This document shows positions 44,092 through 56,104 of a stretch of DNA of 64,000 nucleotides, piece by piece. Each line of letters starts with the position of its first letter. The stretch's first letter is position 1. The notes beneath the pieces are model-generated. The model saw nothing but the letters and a program-made list of their open reading frames with translations. It ran no database searches and was not told the DNA's origin. The translations under genes were made by a program, and so were the position numbers. The stretch covers positions 64,502,406 through 64,566,405 of the forward strand of contig OY757010.1 in NCBI GenBank assembly GCA_963580285.1, in the 5' to 3' direction. This stretch comes from Lucinisca nassula (lineage: Eukaryota; Mollusca; Bivalvia; Lucinida; Lucinidae).

Positions 44092-44355
44092 TTGTTTTTT
44101 TGTTTGATGTTTAACGTCCCCACCAACACTATATAGGTCATATTTTGGTCGTTGCTACTTTTACCCGACATGGAGATATAATATAATCTCAAGCCCTGTC
44201 CCCAATGAGGCCAATAGGGTTAATATGCATGGATGGTTTGACTCGCATCACCTCAGACCCTCTAAGCGGCTTACCAGTACCCGTTTGCGCTTGGTTTCAG
44301 CCTTGCATGGAAGGACCATGAAGCCCAATCTATTCTCCCACCTGATGGGCGGGGG
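44092..44355 (-). mobile_element. SINE-A copy
   Basis: 'TTTGATGTTTAACGTCCCC' tail at left, head 'CTGATGGGCGGGGGCC' at right. Confidence 0.8.
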
Positions 44356-44369
44356 CCACGTTTTTGTTC

Positions 44370-44525
44370 GGTAGTTTGTGTGAAGTTTAACAGCCTTGTC
44401 AACACCATGAAGGCAACACCGACCCGGCCATCTTACCTTGGGCAGACATGCACGTCAGTGGTTAACCAGTACAGTGCACATTCATTCGACAGAAACAGAG
44501 GAGAATAGTCGCAGAAAACAAAACA
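44370..44525 (-). mobile_element. SINE-B, left part (continues at ~46095-46150)
   Basis: Tail 'GTTTAACAGCCTTGTCAACA', body 'AACCAGTACAGTGCACATTC'. The head half ('GGTATTGAGCCAGCGTCCTT') is at 46115-46150, so HINE-like element D was inserted into it. Confidence 0.65.
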
Positions 44526-44565
44526 AAACAAAACAAAACAACACAAAACAAAACAAAACAAAAAA
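44519..44565. repeat. (AAAAC)n microsatellite
   Basis: CAAAA pentamer repeats at the junction between SINE-B and element D. Confidence 0.9.
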
Positions 44566-46085
44566 CAAGAGGATCATGAGGTTCTGGTCGCTCCCCTGAG
44601 CCCTGTGCAAATTTGGTAGTACTCCATCATCTGATGCTACATACCAAGTTTCAAGACAATCAGTCAAGTGATTCCGCAGAAGAAATTTGTTAAGGTTTTC
44701 ACCATAATAGGGCATGGTGGCCACCTTGATGTAAAATAGGTCACGGTCAACCTAGTGTCATCATTTGTCACTCAATGCTACATACCACGTTTCAGGACAG
44801 TCGGCCAATTAGTTCTGGAGAAGAAGCTTTTTAAGGTTTTTACCATATTCAGGCATAGGGGCCATCTTGGGCATGTGAACCGAACATTTGAATACTTTTT
44901 TGTTCCCTTATAGCCCTTGGTTGCATGTAAAATTTAAATGAAAATGACCCAGTTTTTTTAGAGAAAATGTATTCTAATATGTCAATGGACCTGCACTACA
45001 AGTGACCTTGTGCCAAGATCACCAAATGACCTTGACCTTAAGCATTCATAGACATTCAATTTTTACCTATTCTCATATCATAGATCACGATGCTTTTCGA
45101 AAAATGCATTGATTTACCTATGTCCCATTGAAAAGCCTATGGAGCCAAATTTGACCTTGGTGTAAAAAAGGTCAAGGTCAATCTCAGGTCATCATTTTTG
45201 CAAACATGGTAGAACTCAGTCACTCGATGCTACATACCAAGTTTCAAAACAACTGGCCTAGTGATTCTGGAGAAGACGGTTTTTAAGGTTTTTACCATAT
45301 TTGGGCACGGCAAACATCTTGTTCATGTGACCTGGACTATCCGAATAAATTTTTGTTATCTAAGTGTCCTAAGGATGCTTATATAATTTAAATAAAATTT
45401 GCCAAGTGGTGTTAGACAGAAAATGTATTCTACTATGTAAATGCACCTGCAATAGAAGTGACCTTGGACCAAGGTCACCGAATGACCTTGACCTTAAGCA
45501 TTTATAGACATACATTTTAACATATTCTCATATCACAGACCAAAATATTTTTCGAAAAATGCATCGATTTACCCATTTCCCATTGAAAAGTCTAAGGAGC
45601 CAAATTTGACCTTGGCATAAAATAGGTCAAGGTCAACATATGGTCATCATTTTTGCAAACTTGGTAGTACTTGGTCACTCAATGCTACACACCTAGTTTC
45701 AAGACAATCGGCCCAGTGGTTCTGGAGAAGAAGATTTCTTAAAGTTTTCAACATATTTGGGCATGGCGACCATCTTGGTCGTGTGACCTGGACCAACCGA
45801 ATAAATGTTTGTTCACTAAGTGCCTAAGGCTGCATATAAAATTTAAACGAAAATGGCCAAGTGGTGTTAGAGAAAATATATTCTAATATGTCAATACAAG
45901 TGACCTAGTGTTTTACCCTTCTCCCATTGAAAAGCCTAAGGAACCAAATTTGACCTTGGCAGGAAATAGGTCAATGTTGACCTTGGATCATCATATTTGC
46001 CAATTTGGTAGTACTCAGTCGGGCGGACGACGGAGGCCTACAATCCTATATGCTCCCCCGGAGCCTTCGGCTCAGGGGAGCTAAA
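44566..46085 (-). mobile_element. HINE-like element D
   Basis: On the minus strand it starts TTAGCTCCCCTGAGCCGAAG (46085) and ends 'GCTCAGGGGAGCGACCAGAA' ... 'GATCCTCTTG' (44566). Complementary subterminal blocks and long internal repeats ('AATGCTACATACCAAGTTTC' at ~44633, 44778, 45227 and 45684) match the layout of elements A-C. Confidence 0.6.
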
Positions 46086-46149
46086 ATGGATCAGTTTATA
46101 AAAGGCTGATGAACACCGTCCAGGTATTGAGCCAGCGTCCTTCTGATCG

Positions 46150-46984
46150 CCATTTTTGTATGTCTAGTTCCACGCCTGTCCACTTTTTTAAAGCAAGAAA
46201 ATTCGTTCTGCTACACCAAAGGCAGCAAGTCTAGGATTCCTTATGTCTACCTCTCTTACTTCAGTCTAACGTTTTCGCTCTGAGAATGTCTGATTATGTA
46301 ACAGTATATACAGGAATCTCGTGTTTCTTCATGCCTACTTTTTTCATGCCTATCTCCTTTTTTCACGAATTGGTGTCTTGTCTATCTTTAATCATGGTTA
46401 GACTAATAGTTTATCATTTAGTTACACCTATGGCTGGGCATTTAGGGTTCTCATGTCTACTTCTCACACCTGTCTACTTTAACGGATTGGTACCTGGTCA
46501 CCCCTTTTCGCCGACAAAATATTTTCCTTCTGTTACACCACAGGAAAGGAATTAAGGGTTCTCAACATTTTCATTTACTATTGTCCACGTTTTCCACAGT
46601 CTGATACCTTGTCTATGTTTGTCATAGTCAATATAGTGTGTCGGGTACAATATATGCATGCTTTCTTCATGTCTCGTTTTTCACCACTGACTCCAACTTT
46701 CAAACATCTGTATTGTCTACATTTTTCACAGTTTGACAATTTCAATCTGTTTCATCATACGCAGGAAATGGACGGTTTTACATGCCTATTTGTTTCACGC
46801 CTGTCTACATTATTTTCCGTGTTGGTATCTTGTTTACCTTATATCAGGTCAGAATATTTCATACTATCACATCGAAGGATATTTCATGTCTACATCTTTC
46901 ACGCCTGTCTACTTTTTTCACGGATTGGTAACTTGTTTACCTTTTTCAGGGCATAAACATTCATTCTGTTACAACATGGGCAGG
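46150..46984 (+). repeat. Degenerate tandem array, block 2
   Basis: Resumes 'GTCTAGTTCCACGCCTGTCC' type units. Several stretches parallel block 1 in order ('GTTACACCACAGGAAAGGAATTAAG' occurs near both 42070 and 46535), suggesting a larger segmental duplication. Confidence 0.8.
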
Positions 46985-47255
46985 TCGGTCCCGCCCATCG
47001 GGGCTTGAAACCGATCGCGCAACGGTACTGGTAAACCGCTTAGAGGATCTAAGCCTGCCCAGGCAAAGCGGTGTGAGTCGGACCGTCCATGCTTATAAAC
47101 CCAATTGGTGTTATTGGGCGACAGAGCTTGTGATGTCATTTCATGTCAATGTAGGGTAAAAGTCTCACAAAAATTGGAAATAACGTCTCCAAAATGACCT
47201 ATACACTGTTTAGGGGGCGTTGAACCTCAAATCAAACAAACAAAACCAAACAACC
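46985..47255 (+). mobile_element. SINE-A copy inside array
   Basis: 'CGCCCATCGGGGCTTGAAA' to 'GGGGCGTTGAACCTCAAATC' with a CAAACAAAACC tail. The array resumes after it with a GGGCAGG repeat of the left flank. Confidence 0.85.
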
Positions 47256-47527
47256 TGGGCAGGGAGTTTCATGTTCTTTATGTCTACTTTCAGATGTATC
47301 CTTTTTCAAGGATTGGTATCTGTTCTCGCGGTTAGAACAGTTCGTGCTGTTACACCATCAGCAGGAAAGTGAGGGTATTTGCATGTCTAGTTGCACGCCT
47401 CTTCACTTTTTAAAGGCAAGAAAAGTCGCTCTGCTACACCAAAGGCAGAAGAATAGGATTCCTAATGCCTACTTCTCTCACTCCTCTCTAACTGTTTCAC
47501 ACTGAGAATGTTTGATTATGTGACAGT

Positions 47528-47800
47528 CTTTGTTTGTTTGTACTAGAGTTTAAAGGCCAAGTCAACACTATTTTAGGTCATTTTTGAGCAGGTTAGTTTA
47601 CCTGTCCACACTTTTCCTGGACAGGCTTATACGTAGGCGATTAACCAGTACAGTGCACATTCTTTTACCAGAACCTGACAACTGCCCTTCTTGAATCAGC
47701 AGAAGGGAGAGAATGACGGTAGAAAAGATTTCATAAAGAATGTTGCCGACCCCGGCAGGTATCACACCCGCTTCATCCGACTGAGCTACCGAGACCGGCT
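47528..47800 (-). mobile_element. SINE-B copy inside array
   Basis: Tail 'AGAGTTTAAAGGCCAAGTCA' at left, tRNA-like head complement 'CATCCGACTGAGCTACCGAG' at right. Confidence 0.85.
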
Positions 47801-48435
47801 ATGTACATGTAACAGTGTATACGGGAATTTTGTATTTCTTTATGTCTACGTTTTTCACGCCTGACTACTTTTTTCTTGGATTGGGGCCGTGTCTCTCCTG
47901 TCCAACGTTTTTCACACTGAGAGTGTTTGATTATTTAACAGTGTATACAGGTATATTGTATTTCTTTATGTCTACTGTTTTCACGGCTGTCTAGTTTTTT
48001 TTCACGGATTTGCGCCTTATCTATCTTATATATCAGTTTGTTACACTATTGGCTGAACATTTACGGGTTCTCATGTCTACTTCTCTCACGTCAGGCCTGT
48101 ATCACCAAAGGCGGGTCATTGAGGGTTTTTCATGTCTACTTCTTTCTCGAGTGTCTACCTTTTCACGGATTGTACTTCTACATCATAGGCAGAAAAATTA
48201 GGATTCCCCATGTCTACTTCTCTCATCCTGTCTAACAATTTCACACTGATATTGTTTTATTATGTAATAGTGTATACAGATATTGTGTATTTCTTTATGG
48301 CTACTTTGTTCACGCCTGTCTACTTTTTTCACGGATTGGTGCCTTATCTATTTTTTTTCACGTCAGTCTACACCTTTCTTCGTAATTATCCTTTTCACGC
48401 ACATCTTCTTCTTTCACAGACTGGTACCTTTTCAA

Positions 48436-49718
48436 AGTAGAAGTAAAACAAAGATCAGGAATCGATACAATTAACTTACTCCGCCCATCAAAGACACCAA
48501 AGGGAAAGAAACACAAACATTAAGCGACCAGACCATAATGGAAACCTAAACAAAGGAAGGCCAAAAGGACAGTTACTTTCCCACAAAATGGCCATATGGC
48601 AATCCAAAATAAAAAGACACAAGTGATACACACAGTAAGTAACAAACAACAACATAAATAAATCGCCACAGAAGAACCGCCTTGGAACGGTCAGTGGAAA
48701 GATTTCCACTGGGCGGGCTTAAATCGATTTTACGTGGCCACAATCCTCGCCCTTACTTCCATCGCGATTTAAACAAATAATTTGTTCAGTCCGCATGAAG
48801 GCCTCCTAACTCATCAGTGCAACATCTCCGTGAACACAAATAATCAAAGAACCACAGAGGTGAGACAACGGTGAGGACTCGACAGCAAGAAACCACTGAA
48901 ATGCTGGAGCAAAAGGAAACCAATAATTAGACTCCGATGGGCCCGACCAGAGACAGAGCATCAGGTACCAACCAACATTACCTTGAATTAGATCTCTCTA
49001 ATTCTCAATAAGCCTTTACGTTGGAGCCGTCATAGAATCTGAGGCCTGACCCAACGGCGTGCAATTAACGAGGGAAGCAAAGTTGCCAACCGTGATTGGG
49101 TCAACTACCATGCATGCAGTCTGTCGTATAACATCCATGTTGTACCCAATTTTTTTATATCGAAGAATGATTTTACGAAATTGGGTGCTGAAGTCATTGC
49201 GATTATATATTTTTCTGAATTTATTTACTAAGTCACCATAAAATTGGGGTTCCGATAAACCTTGTTGCAGAAGATATTTAAGTCCAATATTGAATTTTGA
49301 AATTAAATCAGAATGGCGTCTATAAAATTTTGAAAAGGCTTTTTGTAGTTTATGGAACCGATAACCCTGATTAAGAAGTTTAGCCGTTAATAATTTATTA
49401 CGAGTGTTGAAGTCAGTTACATGACTACACACTCTAGCAAATCGGATTAATTGCGAAATATAAACGCCATAGGATGGCGCTCGAGGAACATCACCATCCA
49501 AAAAAGGAAAATTTACAATCTCAAAATCTAAGTCATCGCGTTTATCGTAAATTTTGCACGAAACAAACCCATCTACAATAGATAGATGTAAATCCAAAAA
49601 CGGGGCCTCGGTATCAGAAGAATTTGCTTTATTTAACTGAAGTTCTCGGGGGTAAATCTGACTGATCAAACCATCGAAATCGATATTATAAATATTTAAT
49701 AAATCATCTAAATATCTA
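48436..49718 (-). mobile_element. PLE insertion, 5'-truncated
   Basis: The 3' end (AGTAGAAGTAAAAC, complement of the family 3' terminus) is at 48436. The 5' end is truncated within the RT palm just before YLDD. It interrupts the array cleanly: 'CCTTTTCAA' on the left and 'CAACCTTTTTCACG' on the right, giving a short CAA duplication. It is the cleanest single PLE insertion in the window. Confidence 0.88.
49016..49717 (-). pseudogene. PLE reverse transcriptase, C-terminal half
   Basis: Open from RYLDDLLNIYN (catalytic pair) through 'ELQLNKANSSDTEAPFLDLH', 'KIYDKRDDLDFEIVNFPFLD', 'FHKLQKAFSKFYRRHSDLIS' to 'MVVDPITVGNFASLV' and a stop at 49016. It has no frameshift or stop over ~234 codons, so it is young. 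The apparent start (MREKGC) comes from the flanking array and is not part of the element. Confidence 0.85.
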
Positions 49719-51420
49719 CAACCTTTTTCACGCACATCTTCATTTTACATTCCTTTTCTTCGTATTTCTTTTTGCCTTCTTGTTTCAAGCCTGTCTACAT
49801 TTTTCACGGATTGGTGCCTTATCTATTTTTCTTTCACGTCAGTGTACATTTTTCTTCGTGATTATCCTTTTCATGCACATCTTCTTCTTTCACGGACTGG
49901 TACCTTTTCAACCATTTTCGCGCACATTTTTTTTTCATTCCTTTTTTTTTGTATTTCTTTATGTCTACTTTTTTCACGCCTGTCTACTTTTTTCACGGAT
50001 TGGTGCCTTATCTAATTTTCTTTCACGTCAGTGTATTTTTCTTCGTCAGTATCCTTTTCACGCACATCTTCTTCTTTTACGGACTAGTACCTTTTCAACC
50101 CTTTTCACGCACATCTTCTTTTTTCATTCTTTTTCTTTGTATTTCTTTATGTCTACTTTTTTCACGCCTGTCTACTCTTTTCACGGATTGGTGCCTTATC
50201 TATTTTTCTTTCACGCCATTGTACATTTTTCTTCGCGATTATCCTTTTCACGCACATCTTCTTTCACGGACTGGTACCTTTTCAACCCTTTTCACGCACA
50301 TCTTTTTTCTTTCCTTTTCTTTGTATTTCTTTATGTCTACTTTTTTCACGCCTGTTCACTTTTTTCACGGATTGTTGCCCTATCTATTTCTCTTTGACGT
50401 CATTGTACATTTTTCTTCGTGATCATCCTTTTCACGCACATCTTCTTTCACGGACTGGTACCTTTTCAACCCTTTTCACGCACATCTTTTTTCATTCCTT
50501 TTCTTTGTATTTCTTCATGTCTACTTTTTTCACGGCTGTCTACTTTTTGCACGTATTGGCGCTTTGTCTAATTTATACCTTTGTGAGACTACAACATTCT
50601 GCTACACTATTGGCTGGACATTTAGGGTCCTCGTGTCTTCTTCTTTCACACCTGGCCTGTAACATCAAAGACGGGCAATTGAGGATGTTTCATGTCTAAA
50701 TCTTTCACGACGGTCTACGTTTTTCAAGTTTGGTACTTTCTCTACATTTTTCAAGGCATAAAAATACATTCCGGTAACAGTGGGTTGGAAGTTTAGGCAT
50801 GTGGGACAATTGTAATCCGCCTATTACCTGTGTCCGATTTAAACCGCGCGGTTTTTAACGGTTATTCGTGTCTACCACCAAATCTGTCCTTTTTCACGTA
50901 TTGGTACCTGATCTGCCCTTTTTCGTAGTCAAACTAAATCGCGCTGTTACATCATAAGCAGGTACTTGTGGGTTTTTGCATGTCTTCCTCAAGGGAAGGA
51001 CATTCATTCTGCTGGGCATAGGAATTAGGATTCCTCATAATCAATTCTCTAACTACTGTCTAACTTTTGCACAATGAGGATGTTTGATATTGTAACAGTG
51101 TATACAGGAATTTTTTGTGTTTCTATATGTCTACTTTTTTCACGCCTGTCTACTTTTTTCGAGGATTGGTACCTTGTCTACCCTTTCCATGCTCAGAAAA
51201 TTTCGTTTTGTTACACTTTAGGGCTCTTCATATTAACATTTTACGCCTGTTTACTTCTTGCATGGATTGGTATCTTCACCTTTCTATACATTTTTGCGGA
51301 AATGTTATGTTTTGTTTAGGTCTACTTTTCCACGTCTAACTCCTTTTCCACGCAGGCTGGACATTTAGGGTTTCTCGTGTGTACTGATCTACAGCTCGTC
51401 TGCATATTTCAGGGTGAGGA
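49719..51420 (+). repeat. Degenerate tandem array, block 3
   Basis: 'TTTTTCACGCCTGTCTAC' units. At 49760-50545 a ~185-bp higher-order unit ('TATTTCTTTATGTCTACTTT' to 'TTTTCACGCACATC') recurs about four times with high similarity, generating a 205-codon Phe-rich frame. Confidence 0.88.
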
Positions 51421-51614
51421 TGTTTCGTTATACTACAGCATATGCAGGATCTTCTCGTTGTAAATGTTACTTTTAAAATGCATCGATACTTTTTTTGGCA
51501 CCTGTACACAATTTTCGAGGTTACAAAGTCATAATTCCTCTCCCAGATGGATTAGAGAAGTGCTCAGAGAAGTATTATACTAAACTAAACAGAGGGAGAG
51601 GTAGGTTTTTCTTT

Positions 51615-51770
51615 AAAAATCTTTTTTTTTATTGGAGTTTAACGGCCCATTCAACACCATTCAGGTCATTTTGAGCCGGTCAGTTTACCTATCCACACTT
51701 TTTCTTGAAGCATTTAACCAGCGCAGTGCACATTCTAACGCCAGAAATTGACAACTGCTGTTCAATGTAA
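51615..51770 (-). mobile_element. SINE-B, tail half
   Basis: 'TTGGAGTTTAACGGCCCATT' to 'CCAGAAATTGACAACTGC'. Confidence 0.75.
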
Positions 51771-52182
51771 AAAGTCAGTAACAGTCACAGAGGTGAAACT
51801 TCCATTGCATGGTATATCATATACGTTCCAGCTATTACGATATAGCCGGCCAATATGGGGCTGAGAGCGAAACATCTCATGCAAATTGTCTCCATAGACA
51901 TCTCATGCAATGTCAAGTCCTGTTTTCTGGGAAAAATATCAACAATTTGTCACCTGATGAATTCCCCTAAAGAGTGGTAAAGGTTATGCAGTAGTCATTT
52001 GTAACCACTGCCCTCCCCCCCCCCCCCCTCCCCTTGTTACGTCGTATCGCTGTCGGTCCGACGTTGGTCCGAATACTTTTGCTGGCTGGACTATAGTTCA
52101 TCCAAGAATGATTGAAAATGTGCCTATTGATTTGTTTATCGTGTAAGCCCCGCCTTAAACAATCGGTTAACGCCCACTTAGC

Positions 52183-52248
52183 TTCGCGCATGCGCAGTGG
52201 CGGAAGTGTCTACTTTTTCTCACGGTCCACTTTTTTACGTTACACCGG
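52183..52248 (-). repeat. Right terminal inverted repeat
   Basis: See 41776-41841; ends ...CGTTACACCGG. Confidence 0.75.
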
Positions 52249-52319
52249 ACTGTGACCCTCAGTACTGTCATACATGAGCCGGGGTACAGCATTTCCTACA
52301 TCTTACATGTATGTCAAGC

Positions 52320-52530
52320 GAAGAATCAGATCAGCCTGCGCATATTTATAGTCTAACCTGAGATTTCTCTTGCTGCATGAAGGAGCATTGTGCCCTTAGC
52401 TATCCTTAGAGCGCACAACGAAGACTCTGATCAGTCTACCCGGATGCGCAAGCTGATCTGCGTCTTCGCTGGGCGCATATGTCTTATTGTAGGTTTTGTC
52501 GCGCGCTGGCTCATAATTCAAACATACATA
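52320..52530. repeat. Palindromic dispersed repeat
   Basis: 'GATCAGCCTGCGCATATTTA' and 'GGATGCGCAAGCTGATCTGC' are inverted with an inner 'GACTCTGATCAGTC' palindrome. Relics lie at 13120-13175 and 19345-19400. A MITE-like family. Confidence 0.65.
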
Positions 52531-52699
52531 GACATGCCGTGATCTATTTCAAACACTGAATTTTAATTTTGAGACAATTCCGCAATGAAATATCAGGACT
52601 GTACAAACTGAGATCAAAACCGTACACTCTTTCCATAATAGAAAAGATTTATCATTAATTTGACAGCATTGCTTTGAACTGAGACTATTATCTTATATA

Positions 52700-53150
52700 C
52701 CAGTATTCTAAGCAAACAGTGTAGAACCTGAGCAGACGCCGCAAACCTACTTGTAACATCGATAGAAATAGCGCGAATATTTTAAACCTGGGGCCAGTTT
52801 CATCAAAGCATTTGCGACGTATTTTCGTCGTAGAAACATCGTACGAAGTTCTTACGACAAAAATCCTGTTTTGTCAAATGCTCGAGATCTGCGATGTTCG
52901 CACATTTTGTCGTATTTCTAAGATGAATATTTAGACATCGCACATTGAAATTTTCGTCTTATCACAGCCATAGCTGAAGAAGATGACAAAGAAACCTACG
53001 CTTATCCCTTGTGTAACGTTGTTAAAAGGATGGTTCACAACATGTCATTTTGGTTACCCTCGCAGATCATTCCCATTTCTTCTACAAGCCCACCCAATGA
53101 AGAGCCCTTGAAACTGACCCTTTTGTTATAATCTTTAGGGTTCGTAGTTT
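52700..53150. other. MITE relics, no gene
   Basis: A half MITE-3 at ~52715-52755 and one end of a 'GGGGCCAGTTTCATCAAA' terminal-repeat element at ~52792. A related end lies at ~61095-61115. Confidence 0.5.
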
Positions 53151-53276
53151 TTTTGTTGTTTTTTTTTTTTCTTTAAAAAATAGAGGTTGAGAGTACTCGC
53201 TAGAAGCGCCACGTTGTGGTTGTGCTTACGAGTACCCACAATCTATATTTCATGGTATAACCTAGAACCGACGTTC

Positions 53277-53850
53277 GCTTTCGCCCATCGGGGCTTGGAG
53301 AAATAGATTGGCCTGCATAGTGCTTCCGAGCAGAGCTGAAACTGGCCAACATTACGAAAACATGCCTATGCAAATACTTTGTAACCTTTATCGCCGAAAA
53401 ATGAAAAATTTCAGATAAAATTTGTGATATTTTTCTTATTTCTGCTCAAAATTTAGATTGTGGGTACTCGTTAGAACCGCCTCACCGAGACTGCATGATG
53501 AGGAGGTTCAAACGAGTAGCCACAATCTATATTTTAGAGGAGAAATAAGAAAAATAAGGTTTACCCTTGTAAACTCCAGTTTTACTATATAAATGTGGGG
53601 TTCAAAATTAAACAGACATGATGATTTGATTACTGGTTTACCGTTTAGAATGTAAAAGCCTGTCCAAGAAAAGTGGTGCGAGTGGGACCGCTCCTTAAAC
53701 TCTAGCGGTTTCTTTGGTCGGTAGGGCTTAAGATGCTATTTCATCTCAAGGTCGGGTAAAAGCCCCACAAAATCAGAAGCAGCGTCTCAAAAATGACCTA
53801 TATAGATTTATTAACGGTTGACGGGGGCTTAAAACCTCGATACAAACAGC
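53277..53850 (+). mobile_element. SINE-A interrupted by MITE-1
   Basis: Head part at 53277-53350 ('CGCCCATCGGGGCTTGGAGA'), remainder at ~53630-53850 ending 'GGTTGACGGGGGCTTAAAAC'. MITE-1 lies between them. Confidence 0.75.
53352..53625. mobile_element. MITE-1 nested in SINE-A
   Basis: 'AATACTTTGTAACCTTTATC', the 'AGATTGTGGGTACTCGTTAG' hairpin and 'TTTACTATATAAATGTGGGG'. A partial second hairpin of the same family is at 53180-53250. Confidence 0.8.
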
Positions 53851-54439
53851 AAAAGAACCGACGCGACGATTGCCCACAATCTGCGATAATACTTTTGATT
53901 GCAACGAAGACTCAGTGTACCTAAAATCGACACACCAAACTAGAATTGTCAATGCGACACAGATGCCTCCGTCCGGGGACCATCCTCACCAAGGAAATAA
54001 AACATGTTGCAAAAAAAAAAAAAAATAATAATAATATGACATATACCTACCATCACATTTCCATCATATGGTCTGGAAAATATGAGCTCTTAAAAGTTTA
54101 GGTTCTTCCCGCTGGTACAATGCCTTAACCTGGGGTTACAGGATCGCGTTTGTACACCCCATATGGAAGGACGTACGTACATGTCTGTACGCTCGTATGT
54201 GCGAAAACCTTCACGGCATTATGCCGATGGCACGTGTGTGGGGTGGGTGGTGGGGTCATTGTCCTGCGTACTTCAATTTCGTATATGTAAGTGAGTATAA
54301 TTTTGCAGGCGATTATATAATTGTGTATACATATATGTAGCTATAGAACTTTGTTTCAAGTCAGGTTCTTTGTAATTTAAAATCAGTCATGCTGTAGGAT
54401 CCATGTTGCAAATGAAATGAATTTATTTTTCATTGAAAG
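53851..54439. other. No gene seen
   Basis: A-tract at ~54010 and a palindromic 'GTACGTACATGTCTGTACG' patch at ~54170; otherwise unassigned. Confidence 0.45.
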
Positions 54440-54660
54440 CACTTACAGATGCTACGTCATGTAACGTTATGTGCGGCGTCCTTATTAAACAATGTATTGA
54501 CGTTTTGTGTTAAAATCGTGCATAAACTGTATTTTAAGTTCATACGATAAATTGAATCTTCTATTCATGCCCGTGCATTACTGGATTGATTAAGGTCATA
54601 AAATGCTCAGCGAAGTCTCACATGCCATCCCTTTTCCTCAACTAATATTATAAACTCAAC
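54440..54660 (+). mobile_element. MITE-5, degraded
   Basis: 'ATACGATAAATTGAATCTTC' and a remnant of the 'CATCCCTTTTCCTCAACT' hairpin half. The palindromic element inserted at its right end. Confidence 0.6.
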
Positions 54661-54666
54661 CATATA
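54661..54666. repeat. 6-bp target-site duplication CATATA (left)
   Basis: CATATA directly precedes AGTAGTAAGGGGG and recurs at 60309-60314 directly after ...CCCCCTTACTACT. Confidence 0.85.
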
Positions 54667-55099
54667 AGTAGTAAGGGGGCCACTTGGGCGCCATGGACTG
54701 CGCATGCGCAGCATTTGTATAACTTCCGGTGAAACGTAAGCGAAACGATTAGATGACGAAACTACCCTAAATATCGGACGAGTGTTCGAATGACGTAAAT
54801 TACCGTAATTACGTCGTAAGTATCCTAAATTTTGAGGCGAAAGATGTTCCCGCGGATTGGCGAAGTTCGCCGTCCCCGATTTGGTCGGGGTGATCGGGGT
54901 CTACCCCGTTCGCTCGAGCGATCCTATCCCAATATTTAGGGAGATACTACCCTGTATAGTATTGATGAAATTAAGTCTCTCACCCGCAAACCAATTATCG
55001 CCTCGAAAACCGGGAAACAATGGAAGGTGTTGGAAGAGCTCGACTCGATGCGAGAAACTAGTAATGGACCGCGTCCCGGAAAAAAAAAGTTTGGTTCGT

Positions 55100-55180
55100 T
55101 CGATTTGAGGTTTCACGTCCCCGTCAACGCCGTATAGATCATTTTGGGGACGTTGCTTCCAGTCGCGCGAGACCTTTACC
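55100..55180 (-). mobile_element. SINE-A tail scrap in left arm
   Basis: 'GATTTGAGGTTTCACGTCCC' and 'TTTTGGGGACGTTGCTTCCA'. Mirror at 59795-59875. Confidence 0.7.
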
Positions 55181-55689
55181 GGCCATATCTACGACATTTG
55201 TATCTCGGAGAATCTTTCTCGGCTACGGAATTTATACGGATATCGCGGGGGCGTAGCCAGTATGCATTATGAGAGTGGAGCGTAAAATGAGAAGCAAATG
55301 ATGATAGGATTTTTGATCAGCTGTAATTACCCTAAAAATTGGGGCACCTGAAGGGAGGTCACCGTAAATATCCTAAAGTTTGATCTCAAGCGATGTAGCA
55401 AACGTGTTCTGGTGGAATAGTGGAATGACAAACAGTGCAGACCCTGGTCAGGGTGATCGGGATCTACACCGTTTTTTTCTGTCCCAATATTTAGGGTAAT
55501 ACTACCCGGTGCAGTCCTGCGATATTGACAAATCGATTGTCTCCGACACTCAGTGCGAAACGCTTATCGCCTTTAAACTAGAAAACAATGAAACTCGCTG
55601 GAAGATAGCGTTTAGAAGGCTGATGTTGTCGTTTAAATTTCTAAACACGCTCGCTTCTGAATGGGCTGCGTCCCGGGAAAAGAAAGTTT

Positions 55690-55875
55690 TGTTTGTTCGA
55701 TTTGAGGTTTCACGTCCCCGTCAACGCCGTATAGATCATTTTGGGGACGTTGCTTCCAGTGCGCGAGGCCTCTAAGTGGTTTACCAGTACTCGTGTGGGG
55801 TCGGACTCAGCTCTGCGTGGAAGCATTATGCAGCCCATCTATTTCTTCAAGCCCCGATGGGCGGGGGGCGGTCAG
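55690..55875 (-). mobile_element. SINE-A, internally deleted, in left arm
   Basis: The tail half joins directly to the head half ('GCTTCCAGTGCGCGAGGCCT' then 'TTTACCAGTACTCGTGTGG' to 'CCCCGATGGGCGGGG'). Mirror at 59100-59285. Confidence 0.75.
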
Positions 55876-56104
55876 TCAGTCCGTTCGTTAACGCAAATTG
55901 TTGCGTGTGTTAAGCGAAACGACGTTGTTGTAACGTTGCACGGTATCAGCAGTCTTCCATCCCAACATTTAGGATATTACTACTGTCAGGTGCAGGCGCA
56001 GAGAAAGTCATCTTAATTAGGTTAACTCCATCAGATATAAGCTGAGCACGGGAGAGCTGTATTCGATACCTACGAGCGGATAGAAAAGTCCCATGCATTT
56101 GAAA

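Larger units (their letters stand above)
41776..52248. mobile_element. ~10.5-kb TIR-bounded element filled with terminal-like tandem repeats
   Basis: The ends are inverted repeats of ~66 bp: CCGGTGTAACGTAAAAAAGTG, then GAGAAAAGTAGACACTTC and CCACTGCGCAT. The interior arrays (41990-43182, 46150-46984, 47260-47525, 47805-48435, 49719-51420) repeat 'GTCTACTTTTTTCACG' and 'TGTTACACCA', which are degenerate versions of the right terminus (GTCTACTTTTTCTCACG ... CGTTACACC). Nested later insertions: SINE-A, SINE-B, SINE-C, a HINE-like element and a PLE. No transposase or clear target duplication was found, so the class is unknown. Confidence 0.6.

Noticed and set aside
49780..50397. 205-codon ORF, the longest + frame in that region
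   Set aside because: Produced by the ~185-bp repeat; composition (FFHA, FTDW, SRL runs) is a translation of 'TTTTTCACGCCTGTCTAC'.
54857..55108. 83-codon ORF in the left arm (and its mirror at 59837-60118)
   Set aside because: Overlaps a SINE-A scrap and an A-tract of different length in the two arms; frame not conserved between them.
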